Source: Lachnospiraceae bacterium UBA935 (lineage in GTDB: Bacteria; Bacillota; Clostridia; Lachnospirales; Lachnospiraceae). Taken from it: a stretch of DNA of 64,000 nucleotides. Each line of letters starts with the position of its first letter. The first letter of the stretch is position 1. The DNA is taken from positions 42,651 through 106,650 of the forward strand of contig DBDJ01000048.1 of the NCBI GenBank assembly GCA_002293525.1, read 5' to 3'. The position numbers and the translations under genes were made by a program. Shown one piece after another: positions 51,833 through 60,013 of the stretch. Below the pieces are notes generated by a model. The model saw nothing but the letters and a program-made list of their open reading frames with translations. It did not search any database and was not told the origin of the DNA.

Positions 51833-52777
51833 TCACTGGCGGAAGAGATTCTCCATCTTCCTGATCTTCTCTACCAATATCTGTTTACAGAGAATCCTGA
51901 TTTCTTCCCTGTTGTCGCTATTCATCTGATCAGCTTGGCGCACCAGCTCGGCCAGTGCCATGTAAAACTGCTTCAATTCCGCTTCCGACTCGATTCTTCC
52001 GGCCTGCCCTTCACATATAACTTTCGTCAGCACTGCCAGTTCTCCCTCGCTTAGGCGAAAGCCGTTTTCATAAATAGAATACTTCTGCAGCTGGGCAAAC
52101 AGCTTTTTTCTTTCCTCCGCCTGCTCCCGGCGCACCCGGCCGGATTCATTATCAAGCCGCTTCCTATGCAGCAAGAACAGCTCTTCTATCCCGGACATCA
52201 GCACCCGCTGAGAATATTGAATCCAGAAAAGATAATCTTCCATTCCCAGACAATTATCCTGATACCAGATACGATGCTTGTCCACCATGGATCTGCGAAA
52301 GGTAACCTCGCTGTTACAAAATATATTCTTGAACATCAAGCTCGCTCTAACATAATGAGGATTGTGAAGGCTCCGGAATACCGCCGAAACCGGCTCCCCG
52401 TTTTCATCAATATACTGGTATTGGCCGCCGACAACATCAATCTTCGGATGCTCCTGTAAAAAAGCGGCCTGTTTTTCCAGACGCTCCGGCATGGCGACAT
52501 CGTCATTATCCATCAAGGCAATATACTCGCCGGTACTATTCCGGATTCCTTCATTCCGCGAATAAGCAATCCCCATATTCTGTGGATTATGGATAATGCG
52601 AATCCGGCTGTCTGTATGACGATTCACGTTCTCCATGGTCGAATCGGTCGAACAGTCGTCAATGATGAGCAGTTCCAGCCCCGTATAAGTCTGATTTAAT
52701 ATGGATTCCATCGCCTGGTCAATAAAACGCTCCGCATTATATACCGGCATGATTACACTGATTTTAGGTTTTTTCAA
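51833..52777 (-). CDS. Family 2 glycosyltransferase
   Basis: A 314-residue GT-A enzyme: ISVIMPVYNAERFIDQAM, LLIIDDCSTDSTMENV, GIAYSRNEGIRNSTGEYIALMDNDDVAMPERLEKQ with the NDD metal site (about 92-94), and WIQYSQR further on. The C-terminal 90 residues are helical. Start codon is TTG at 52777 with AAAGGA 8 bases upstream. The start overlaps the end of the 1370-residue gene by 14 bases, so it is translated together with it. It probably adds a hexose or amino sugar to the same glycan. Confidence 0.87.
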   Translation of the reverse strand: MKKPKISVIMPVYNAERFIDQAMESILNQTYTGLELLIIDDCSTDSTMENVNRHTDSRIRIIHNPQNMGIAYSRNEGIRNSTGEYIALMDNDDVAMPERLEKQAAFLQEHPKIDVVGGQYQYIDENGEPVSAVFRSLHNPHYVRASLMFKNIFCNSEVTFRRSMVDKHRIWYQDNCLGMEDYLFWIQYSQRVLMSGIEELFLLHRKRLDNESGRVRREQAEERKKLFAQLQKYSIYENGFRLSEGELAVLTKVICEGQAGRIESEAELKQFYMALAELVRQADQMNSDNREEIRILCKQILVEKIRKMENLFRQ

Positions 52778-55700
52778 TTTTACCGTCCTTTGAAACTTTC
52801 AGCCAGCGATTGAACATATATTGTTTCGCAATCCGCTCATATTCCGGCTGCATGGCTTCCTCTCGCTGTTGAATCAGCTTATTATAATAATATTCCGCCT
52901 GTTCCATGCCGTATTCCCGGGCCATGATCTGCCAGAGTTCATTTTCATAGGCACGGCTATCCAGCGAGCGATAATAAAATCCTTTTTTATGAGTATAGCA
53001 GTATATGGCATCTCCGCTTACCCCTTTTTCCCGTAACTGCCGCAATATCTGCGCGGAAGATTTCTGCGCGGAAACCACCCAATAGATATCTTGATAAGGA
53101 ATATCCAATTCTGCTAACATAATAACCGGAATATTCCGGTAAGTCTGATGGCGGAATTCCCCGTTGTTATCGCAGATGGCGTGAACCGGGATACCGTTCC
53201 GTATGAGAATCCCCGCCAACTCTTTTCCAAACCAAGTAAAACCCCATATGACAACATGCTTGCCCGCCCGGCACTGTTCAATCATATAGCGGATATCTGC
53301 CTTGCGGGTTGCTGCTTCGCTTTGTTCGCGCCACTCCTGATAGATATCCAGCTCCGCATACAAGGCAGCAAGTTCCCACCACTGGGCCGCACCCTTACGG
53401 TTCAAATTATTCCACGGCTTATAAATATTCACCATATGCAGAATACCGGGGCTGTATGGGTCAAAATCAAAGTCATCAGGCGGATAAAGATCCGGCGATA
53501 ATAGACAGCGGGTGTTTCCGTAATAAATGTTAAACAGATTGCAAGTAAGCGGCAAAAAGCCTATTTTACCGTAACAGCATACATTAAGCACATCCTGGTC
53601 TTCCATCGGATTTTCCTTGACCATCTGCTTCTTAAAAGCGGCAATGATATTGTCTGTCCGCATCTGGGCAAGATTCATGACCAGCACTCCGGCATTGATA
53701 TAATCCCGCAGGGAGGGCAAACCCAAAATATCCCTGTGTGTCCGGTCTGTTCTATCTTGTACTGTCACATGACAGTCCTTGACACCCAGAAGATAATGAT
53801 CGCCCATATCTTTACTGTAAATTTCCGCAATATCCATATTGACGTATAAGTCACAATCCAAATAAACGCACTTGTCCCATTCCGGCAGGAGCTCAGCAAT
53901 AAAGAGGCGGTTATATGTTGATAACGTCAAATGCTCCGATGTCATGCCGGCATCCCTTAAATCCTCCTGATTGACCGCTATTATGCGTAAATTAAAATTC
54001 GTAAAATGCTTTTTCAGTTCCGCTTCCAACGAAGCCGACGCTGCGGCAAGCTCATCATAGGTAATGACATAAAAATGAAAATGATACCCGCTGTCCGCCG
54101 CCTTTAAGACACCGGCCATCACCACAAAAGCCTGAAATAAATAATTTCGGTCAGTGGATAAGACCACCGGGATTTCTTTCCGGTATTTAGCGGCAGCAGG
54201 GAATTCCTGAACTTTTTTCAGATCAGCAAACCCAATCCTTTTCGCATCCTTTACCGAGCGGCAAAAAAAGCTGGTAAAAAAGCTCTCCCCATCACCGTCA
54301 ATACAATAATCAAATCTTGCCTCACCTACGCACCGAGCGTATTCTCTGGCATATATCTTTTCTAAATCTTCATTATCCTCTGCATCATCTTCTGCATCAA
54401 TCCATGCCGCCCAGATTTTTCTTTCCCTGACAGTCATGTTCAGGGTATCAACCCTTGCCAAGGTTCTGACCTGAGCCGGAATATGCCTCATTTGCTGCTT
54501 TTCTTCATCCGTTTTCGGTTCCCTGACAATCAGCGTCACGTCATATAGCGCCTTATCTACTTTCTCAAGCTCTTCCAGTAACCGTTCGGTTTTTTCACCT
54601 TGACTCATCTTATCATATAAGACCAGTACTTTCATTTTACCGTTGGTAAAATTATTACCAACGGTAAAATCCGAATGAATCCGTTTCCCTTCCCGGTTAC
54701 CATCTAAGACGATCTCAAGTACCCGCCTGCTTACCTGCCCGTCGTCCTTGCTACAGGCCCATTGCGTCATCTGCCGATATTTGTCGCCATAGTTCTCCTG
54801 ATAATCAGATAACTGCCTGATCTGCCCGGCCACCTCCCCGGCTGATTCCAGAACCGGACCCGGCAGCCTTTCCAGTCCAAAATACAGACCCCTTTCATGA
54901 CGATACTGTTCCAAGTCATGTATATAAAACAGGATCGGTCTACCGGTTACCAGAAAGTCAAAATAGATACTGGAATAATCACTGATAAGGATATCCGTAA
55001 CCGACAGAATCTCATTGGTATCAAAAAAAGGCGGGATAGAATACTTCATTAGTTCTTCGTCTTTTTCCACATACTTATATATCGTATGATGAGGCCTGAA
55101 CAATATCTGATAATGATCCTGTCCCAAGTTCCCAGACACTGTTTTGATAAACTGTTTGATTTCTTCACTGCTAAAATCCGGGAAGGCCGGACTGCTTCCC
55201 CTCCATGTCGGAGCGTACAAGATGATATGCTTCTCCCTGTGAAGCCGGATACCCGCTTCTTCTAACTCGGCAAGAAACGCTTCCCTTTCGGTGCATAGGG
55301 TCAGATCGTTACGAGGGCAGCCTTCTTCAATGATTTCCCCGGTAAATATTCCATCTAGTTTATATGACTTCCGATATACTTCCGTCATAAAGGAATTCCA
55401 GCCCAAGATATAATCCGCCAACAGGAAATTCCGAAAATTATTGTGCATCGTATAGATTCCATCCGGTACATCATATCCAAGATGCTTCATCGGTATCCCA
55501 TGCCATGTATTCAGATAGGTCTGACCCGGCCTCTTCTGAAAATAAAAGGGGAAATTAATATTATTAAATAAATATTGGCATCGAGCCAGATACTGCAGAT
55601 ATTCTTTACTGTTGGTAAGTAACTTTAATACAAAAACAATATTTTCCGGTTCTTTCTCATCCGAAAAAAACTGGTTGCGGAGTCTGATCATTTCTTTCTG

Positions 55701-56876
55701 TGAGTTTAAAACCCAGACATGAGTATAGTTGGCATAATCGGAACGTTTCATAAAGGCTCGAAATAAACCGTGGGGCCCGCAGATCATCCCTCTGCCAAAG
55801 GAAGCTTCATATAGAACATGGTTTTTCAAAATCGGCAAGGCTAATTGTTCTGTATAGAATGCCTGCTTCTGATTAAATAAATTGATCTTACTCTCTTCCG
55901 CGACCTGATAGGGCTCCGCCAGCATACGGTGGATGCGTTCATTCCATTTTTCATGGCTGCCGCTTGTTGCGATATATTCCTGCAAATATTTGCGAATGGC
56001 CTCCTGACAGATGATAACATTTTCATGTTCCTTTTTCCGGGCAGCCAGATCTAAAATCAGGCTGGCATGATACACATACATCCGCTTTGCCCAGTTCACC
56101 GTATCCTCTTGAAAGCCGGCGTCCTCCATCAATTCAATCACCCTCTGATAGGCGGTCAGATTGCAGAACCGGTCTGACACATTGCCGTCATGGACCAGAG
56201 AGTCTTCTCTTTGATCATAATGATAGTAGGCCTTTGCTATATACGTAACCCTTTTGGCACGGATAGCCGCCTCGACAAAAAAGAGGGTATCTTCGCACAT
56301 CTTCAGACTGCTGTCGTATCTTAAGTTTCCTTCTGCCTGGTTATTTATCAGCTCCGTCTTAAACAGCTTCGACCAGTTATAATTGGCAAAGCTTTTATAT
56401 AGATATCTTTTAAATGCATAGGCTACCGCTTGTTCTCCTGAAAACGGCCTGTCCTGCTCAATACCTTCATCCGTATATTCATATGTCTTCCCGAAAGCTT
56501 CTTTGATAAAGCCGGAAGCACACATGTCCGCATCCAGGGAAACGGCCTTTTTCAGTAAAGCTTCAAACATGTCAGGCTCAATCCAGTCGTCGCTGTCAAC
56601 AAAGCCGATATAATCCCCGGTGGCATGATCCAGACCCATATTCCGCGCCGCTGCTGCACCGCTGTTGGGCTTATGGAATACCCGGAAGCGGCTGTCTGTC
56701 GCCGCAAAGCGGTCGCATATGGTTCCGCTCCGGTCAGCTGAACCGTCATCAATACAAAGTATCTCCAAGTTGTTCCAAGTCTGCTTCTGCACGCTTGTCA
56801 AACAGCGGGCGATATATTGTTCAACATTGTAGACTGGAATAATAATTGATATTCTAATATTTTCGATGTTCTTCAT
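52764..56876 (-). CDS. Giant multidomain transferase: GT2, CDP-glycerol transferase, GT8 and Rossmann module
   Basis: A 1370-residue protein. Domain order: a family 2 GT (about 1-330; ISIIIPVYNVEQYI, LCIDDGSADRSG, GFVDSDDWIEPDM), a CDP-glycerol glycerophosphotransferase-like domain (about 345-735; TYLNTWHGIPMKHLGYD, EEGCPRNDL, ILYAPTWRGSS, LISDYSSIYFDF), a GT-B-like linker beginning MKVLVLYDKMSQG (748 on), a family 8 GT (about 898-1180; VVLSTDRNYLFQA, VYLDCDLYVNMD, YINAGVLVMNL) and a Rossmann-like module (about 1205-1300). The start at 56876 is chosen because AGGGAG lies just before it; an in-frame ATG at 56903 lacks a ribosome site. A perfect hairpin lies at the 735/748 junction. Confidence 0.85.
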   Translation of the reverse strand: MKNIENIRISIIIPVYNVEQYIARCLTSVQKQTWNNLEILCIDDGSADRSGTICDRFAATDSRFRVFHKPNSGAAAARNMGLDHATGDYIGFVDSDDWIEPDMFEALLKKAVSLDADMCASGFIKEAFGKTYEYTDEGIEQDRPFSGEQAVAYAFKRYLYKSFANYNWSKLFKTELINNQAEGNLRYDSSLKMCEDTLFFVEAAIRAKRVTYIAKAYYHYDQREDSLVHDGNVSDRFCNLTAYQRVIELMEDAGFQEDTVNWAKRMYVYHASLILDLAARKKEHENVIICQEAIRKYLQEYIATSGSHEKWNERIHRMLAEPYQVAEESKINLFNQKQAFYTEQLALPILKNHVLYEASFGRGMICGPHGLFRAFMKRSDYANYTHVWVLNSQKEMIRLRNQFFSDEKEPENIVFVLKLLTNSKEYLQYLARCQYLFNNINFPFYFQKRPGQTYLNTWHGIPMKHLGYDVPDGIYTMHNNFRNFLLADYILGWNSFMTEVYRKSYKLDGIFTGEIIEEGCPRNDLTLCTEREAFLAELEEAGIRLHREKHIILYAPTWRGSSPAFPDFSSEEIKQFIKTVSGNLGQDHYQILFRPHHTIYKYVEKDEELMKYSIPPFFDTNEILSVTDILISDYSSIYFDFLVTGRPILFYIHDLEQYRHERGLYFGLERLPGPVLESAGEVAGQIRQLSDYQENYGDKYRQMTQWACSKDDGQVSRRVLEIVLDGNREGKRIHSDFTVGNNFTNGKMKVLVLYDKMSQGEKTERLLEELEKVDKALYDVTLIVREPKTDEEKQQMRHIPAQVRTLARVDTLNMTVRERKIWAAWIDAEDDAEDNEDLEKIYAREYARCVGEARFDYCIDGDGESFFTSFFCRSVKDAKRIGFADLKKVQEFPAAAKYRKEIPVVLSTDRNYLFQAFVVMAGVLKAADSGYHFHFYVITYDELAAASASLEAELKKHFTNFNLRIIAVNQEDLRDAGMTSEHLTLSTYNRLFIAELLPEWDKCVYLDCDLYVNMDIAEIYSKDMGDHYLLGVKDCHVTVQDRTDRTHRDILGLPSLRDYINAGVLVMNLAQMRTDNIIAAFKKQMVKENPMEDQDVLNVCCYGKIGFLPLTCNLFNIYYGNTRCLLSPDLYPPDDFDFDPYSPGILHMVNIYKPWNNLNRKGAAQWWELAALYAELDIYQEWREQSEAATRKADIRYMIEQCRAGKHVVIWGFTWFGKELAGILIRNGIPVHAICDNNGEFRHQTYRNIPVIMLAELDIPYQDIYWVVSAQKSSAQILRQLREKGVSGDAIYCYTHKKGFYYRSLDSRAYENELWQIMAREYGMEQAEYYYNKLIQQREEAMQPEYERIAKQYMFNRWLKVSKDGKIEKT
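54634..54670. repeat. Perfect 16-bp inverted repeat inside the 1370-residue gene
   Basis: ATTTTACCGTTGGTAA (54634-54649) and its exact complement (54655-54670) flank a five-base loop. It falls between the CDP-glycerol transferase domain and the next domain, directly before an internal ATG (54635-54633) that opens MKVLVLYDKMS. Confidence 0.9.
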
Positions 56877-56918
56877 TTTACTCCCTGCTATTGCTTTGTG
56901 CATATCGCCGGCCTAAGC

Positions 56919-58253
56919 TTACTCCCTATCGGACAAAAAATTCTCCATAATGGCCGCCAAGGCCGTCGATTCTTCTATCGTCAGTTTAAGTCCTTTGCGC
57001 TCATGGCCGTTCATAAGCGCCACAAAGTCACTCAGCTCATAGCGCAGCCCGTCTCCCAGATATTTGACAAAATACTTTTCATTTTGCGAACTGTCTTCAA
57101 ATTTTACTTCAAAAGACTGGGTTTTCCACCATGGTGCGTCCACGACGATCCATCCTTTGGTGCCGGATATGATCAGCTGACCTTCTGATTTGACTCCCAG
57201 CCCGACCTTCGCCGTCGCAAAGCTGCTGGGATACTGAAGATAAGCTTTGGAATAAATATCAATCCCGTTTTCCGACCGTATGGTTTCAAAGCGAAGTTCG
57301 CGGTAGTTTGTCCCTAATATCTTGATGATCGGCAATAAAGTATAACTGCCAAGTTCCGTAAAACTGCCGCCTGTTTCCGTATCAGTCAATTCTCTGTTTA
57401 GGGGAGATTCTAGCTTGGTAAACGTCGCCTCGACATCCCGTATTCCCCCGATAACGCCGCTTCGTGCCATACTGATTAATTGAGCAAAGCCGGGACAATA
57501 GGCGGTTTTAATCGCTTCAAACAAGATGCATTGATTAGCGGTCGCCAGATCGCCTAAGATTTTAGCTTCTTCCTCCTTTAGTACCATCGGCTTTTCACAC
57601 AAGACATGTTTTCCCTTTTCCAAAGCGGCCTTCGCGTAAAAGAAATGAGTGGGATGAGGACTGGCAATGTAAACGGCATCGACATCCTGCCAGAACATTT
57701 CCAGATCAGCTGTATAACTTTTCAATTCAAAGGTTTGGCAATATGCCTTGGCCTTTTCTGCTTTGGGATGAAAGACACTTTCTACATTGATGCCGCTCAC
57801 ATATTTGGCTTCGGGAATAAAGCGCCGGGCTATCCTGCCGGTCCCGATCACTCCCATCCGAATAATCTTATAATTCTGCGCCCGCAGGACAGTACTGGAT
57901 ATGTCTTTCGTCCGGTCCAGATAGACCACCTCACAATAATCCCGTAGATAGTCAAAAGCCCCGCTCCAGTCAGAACCTACCGTAAAGATGTCGATTTGAT
58001 ATTTCAGGATATCCTCCACCTTCTGGCCTTTATGATCCTCAATAATAATTTCATCGGCAAAGCCAGTCTGACGCACATGTTCGATCCGATCCATCAGAGA
58101 ATCAACAATATTTAGTTTTCCCCGGGACTCATCATATTGTTCCGTGGTAACCCCGACAATCAGCCTGTCCCCCAGCTCTTTTGCCCTTTTCAGCAGATTA
58201 TAATGCCCCTCATGAAACAGATCAAACGAACCGTAGGTAACTACTTTTTTCAT
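56919..58253 (-). CDS. Cytidylyltransferase (TagD-like) fused to Gfo/Idh/MocA oxidoreductase
   Basis: A 444-residue bifunctional protein. Residues about 1-130 are a glycerol-3-phosphate-cytidylyltransferase-like domain with YGSFDLFHEGHYNLL (the HxGH motif) and a shortened ISSTVLR in place of RTxGISTT. Residues about 133-444 form a Gfo/Idh/MocA NAD(P)-dependent dehydrogenase: MGVIGTGRIARRFI, YIASPHPTHFFYAKAALEKGKHVLCEKPM (EKP motif) and TGGSFTELGSY. It may make a CDP-linked polyol from a keto precursor, supplying the CDP-glycerol-type transferases nearby. The frame begins at GTG 58259, but AAAGGAAA is better spaced to ATG 58253. Confidence 0.87.
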   Translation of the reverse strand: MKKVVTYGSFDLFHEGHYNLLKRAKELGDRLIVGVTTEQYDESRGKLNIVDSLMDRIEHVRQTGFADEIIIEDHKGQKVEDILKYQIDIFTVGSDWSGAFDYLRDYCEVVYLDRTKDISSTVLRAQNYKIIRMGVIGTGRIARRFIPEAKYVSGINVESVFHPKAEKAKAYCQTFELKSYTADLEMFWQDVDAVYIASPHPTHFFYAKAALEKGKHVLCEKPMVLKEEEAKILGDLATANQCILFEAIKTAYCPGFAQLISMARSGVIGGIRDVEATFTKLESPLNRELTDTETGGSFTELGSYTLLPIIKILGTNYRELRFETIRSENGIDIYSKAYLQYPSSFATAKVGLGVKSEGQLIISGTKGWIVVDAPWWKTQSFEVKFEDSSQNEKYFVKYLGDGLRYELSDFVALMNGHERKGLKLTIEESTALAAIMENFLSDRE

Positions 58254-58295
58254 TCGCACTTTCCTTTCTGTTTCCCCTTTTTCGTGCTGCCCTTA

Positions 58296-59972
58296 TTATT
58301 CATCTGAAAAAATCACACACTCCACCGATTTTTCTTTCATTAAAGGATGATCCAAGATTTCTTTTACTTCTTTTCTTAATACTTTATCTTTTTGATATAT
58401 ATTTATGTGTTCGAATTCTTCTTCCGTATAACTGCCCCAATTTCTGACCGGCGAAATATAGATCATATCCGCACCATACTTTATCCCCATTCTAATAAAA
58501 CCTGGCACTTCCTGATAGTTTTTCATCTGAACCACCATATTGATCTGCAGCCAGTTCAATTGACCTGATTCCTTCATTTCTGATAATAAAAACAGATTAT
58601 TCATCAAATTATTCCAACTGTCCGGGATATTGCTTCTCCTTAGCCGGCGGTATGTTTCTTCGGAGGCGGCATCAATGGAAATAATAATATTGACTTGCGA
58701 ATATATCTTTCGTAGTTCCTCAAAAGTTTTCCGATCCAACAGACTCCCATTGGTTCTGATAATTATCGTGTTACGCTTTCCATTATAATCGAAGATAAGG
58801 CTGCGATATATGTTACTGAAAAAAGGCTCACCCGTTCCGCCGATCAGGATTTGCTTGGCATTTTCTATCCATCCTGATGCCAATAATTTATCTTTTATTT
58901 TTTCCATCTTCTGAAGCTTGGTCGCATCTGCCGTAATGATGGCATCACGACAGGATTCACAATAATAATTACAAGACCGGTCAATTCCTATTTCAACAAG
59001 TTCCGGTACCGTACTTACCGGAATATCTGGCAGGCGCTCGTCGGTTGCATCGGGATTGATTTTTAATTTTACACAGCGCCGGTGATTACAAAAGCAATAG
59101 GTCTTATTGATTATAGATAAACGGATTATCTTCGCATAGATCGAATCCCAAGACTCGGCAGGATCGGATAATTCCAAATATCCGGTCGGTATCAGGTAAT
59201 CAGGACAGCAGACATGTACACCATAGCGAGAACTAATATTCACATCCCTGAAAGGCGACAGACACACTTCCTGTTTTTCCCCTTTCGATAAAACGGTCAT
59301 TTTTAACATCTGAGAAGGAAGCATAAAATACCCCTCATGATTCTCTCCGTCCAAGACGCGGAACAAATCTATTGCATGAATAAAATCTGCACCATATATC
59401 ATTCCATCTGCCTCAAGTCTTTTAATAAAGCCGTCTGCTTCCTCCTCACAGATCACGATAAAACGATCCGGTGGCAGTCCGGCAGTATCTGCAAGCCCCC
59501 ATATCGGCTTATCTTGGTAAACATCGATATCATTGTATTCAGACAGATAGCCGTCAATCTTCAACCAATCGAAAATATATTCAAAATCCTGCTGCGGCTT
59601 CCCGGTTCCGATAATATAGACCGGCCTCTCTGACAGATAGGAAACATAATCTATTGAATGGTCTGTCACATAATCTTTAATATTGCCGATATACGCAATT
59701 CTTTCATTGTAATAACATTCATATTTCTTGATTCCCATACTATCCAGCTGCAATGACACTTTCTTGATATTCGTCACCCCAATGATAATGCGGCTGTCTT
59801 CCCCGGCTATCTTCTGAAACGCAGACGGATCATACACTGGCAGGCCACAGTAGCTTTCCGGTAATGACAAGGCATTGTTATCTATAAAGCCTTCCGCTGT
59901 CGTCCCCCTTGCCTGCAGTAAATGTAAAGCTTCCTGCCCTTTTTTGCCACATCCCCAAATAAAGTATCTCAT
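58296..59972 (-). CDS. Radical SAM protein with two N-terminal Rossmann modules
   Basis: A 558-residue protein. Residues 1-100 (YFIWGCGKKGQEAL) and about 115-205 (VYIIGTGKPQQDF) are two Rossmann-like modules. A Cys-rich part (Cys237, 255, 256, 293, 295 and 300) follows, spaced like a SPASM auxiliary-cluster domain. The radical SAM core starts at Cys334-X3-Cys338-X2-Cys341, then GGTGEPFFSN and ISIDAASEETYRRLR. Usually SPASM lies after the core; here it lies before. It probably modifies a sugar or a peptide by radical chemistry (epimerisation, deoxygenation or crosslink). It sits between the cytidylyltransferase fusion and a GT-D-like gene. Confidence 0.8.
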   Translation of the reverse strand: MRYFIWGCGKKGQEALHLLQARGTTAEGFIDNNALSLPESYCGLPVYDPSAFQKIAGEDSRIIIGVTNIKKVSLQLDSMGIKKYECYYNERIAYIGNIKDYVTDHSIDYVSYLSERPVYIIGTGKPQQDFEYIFDWLKIDGYLSEYNDIDVYQDKPIWGLADTAGLPPDRFIVICEEEADGFIKRLEADGMIYGADFIHAIDLFRVLDGENHEGYFMLPSQMLKMTVLSKGEKQEVCLSPFRDVNISSRYGVHVCCPDYLIPTGYLELSDPAESWDSIYAKIIRLSIINKTYCFCNHRRCVKLKINPDATDERLPDIPVSTVPELVEIGIDRSCNYYCESCRDAIITADATKLQKMEKIKDKLLASGWIENAKQILIGGTGEPFFSNIYRSLIFDYNGKRNTIIIRTNGSLLDRKTFEELRKIYSQVNIIISIDAASEETYRRLRRSNIPDSWNNLMNNLFLLSEMKESGQLNWLQINMVVQMKNYQEVPGFIRMGIKYGADMIYISPVRNWGSYTEEEFEHINIYQKDKVLRKEVKEILDHPLMKEKSVECVIFSDE

Positions 59973-60013
59973 TGAATCCCTCCACTGGTCAATACTTCAT
60001 CCCCTCCGGTCAC

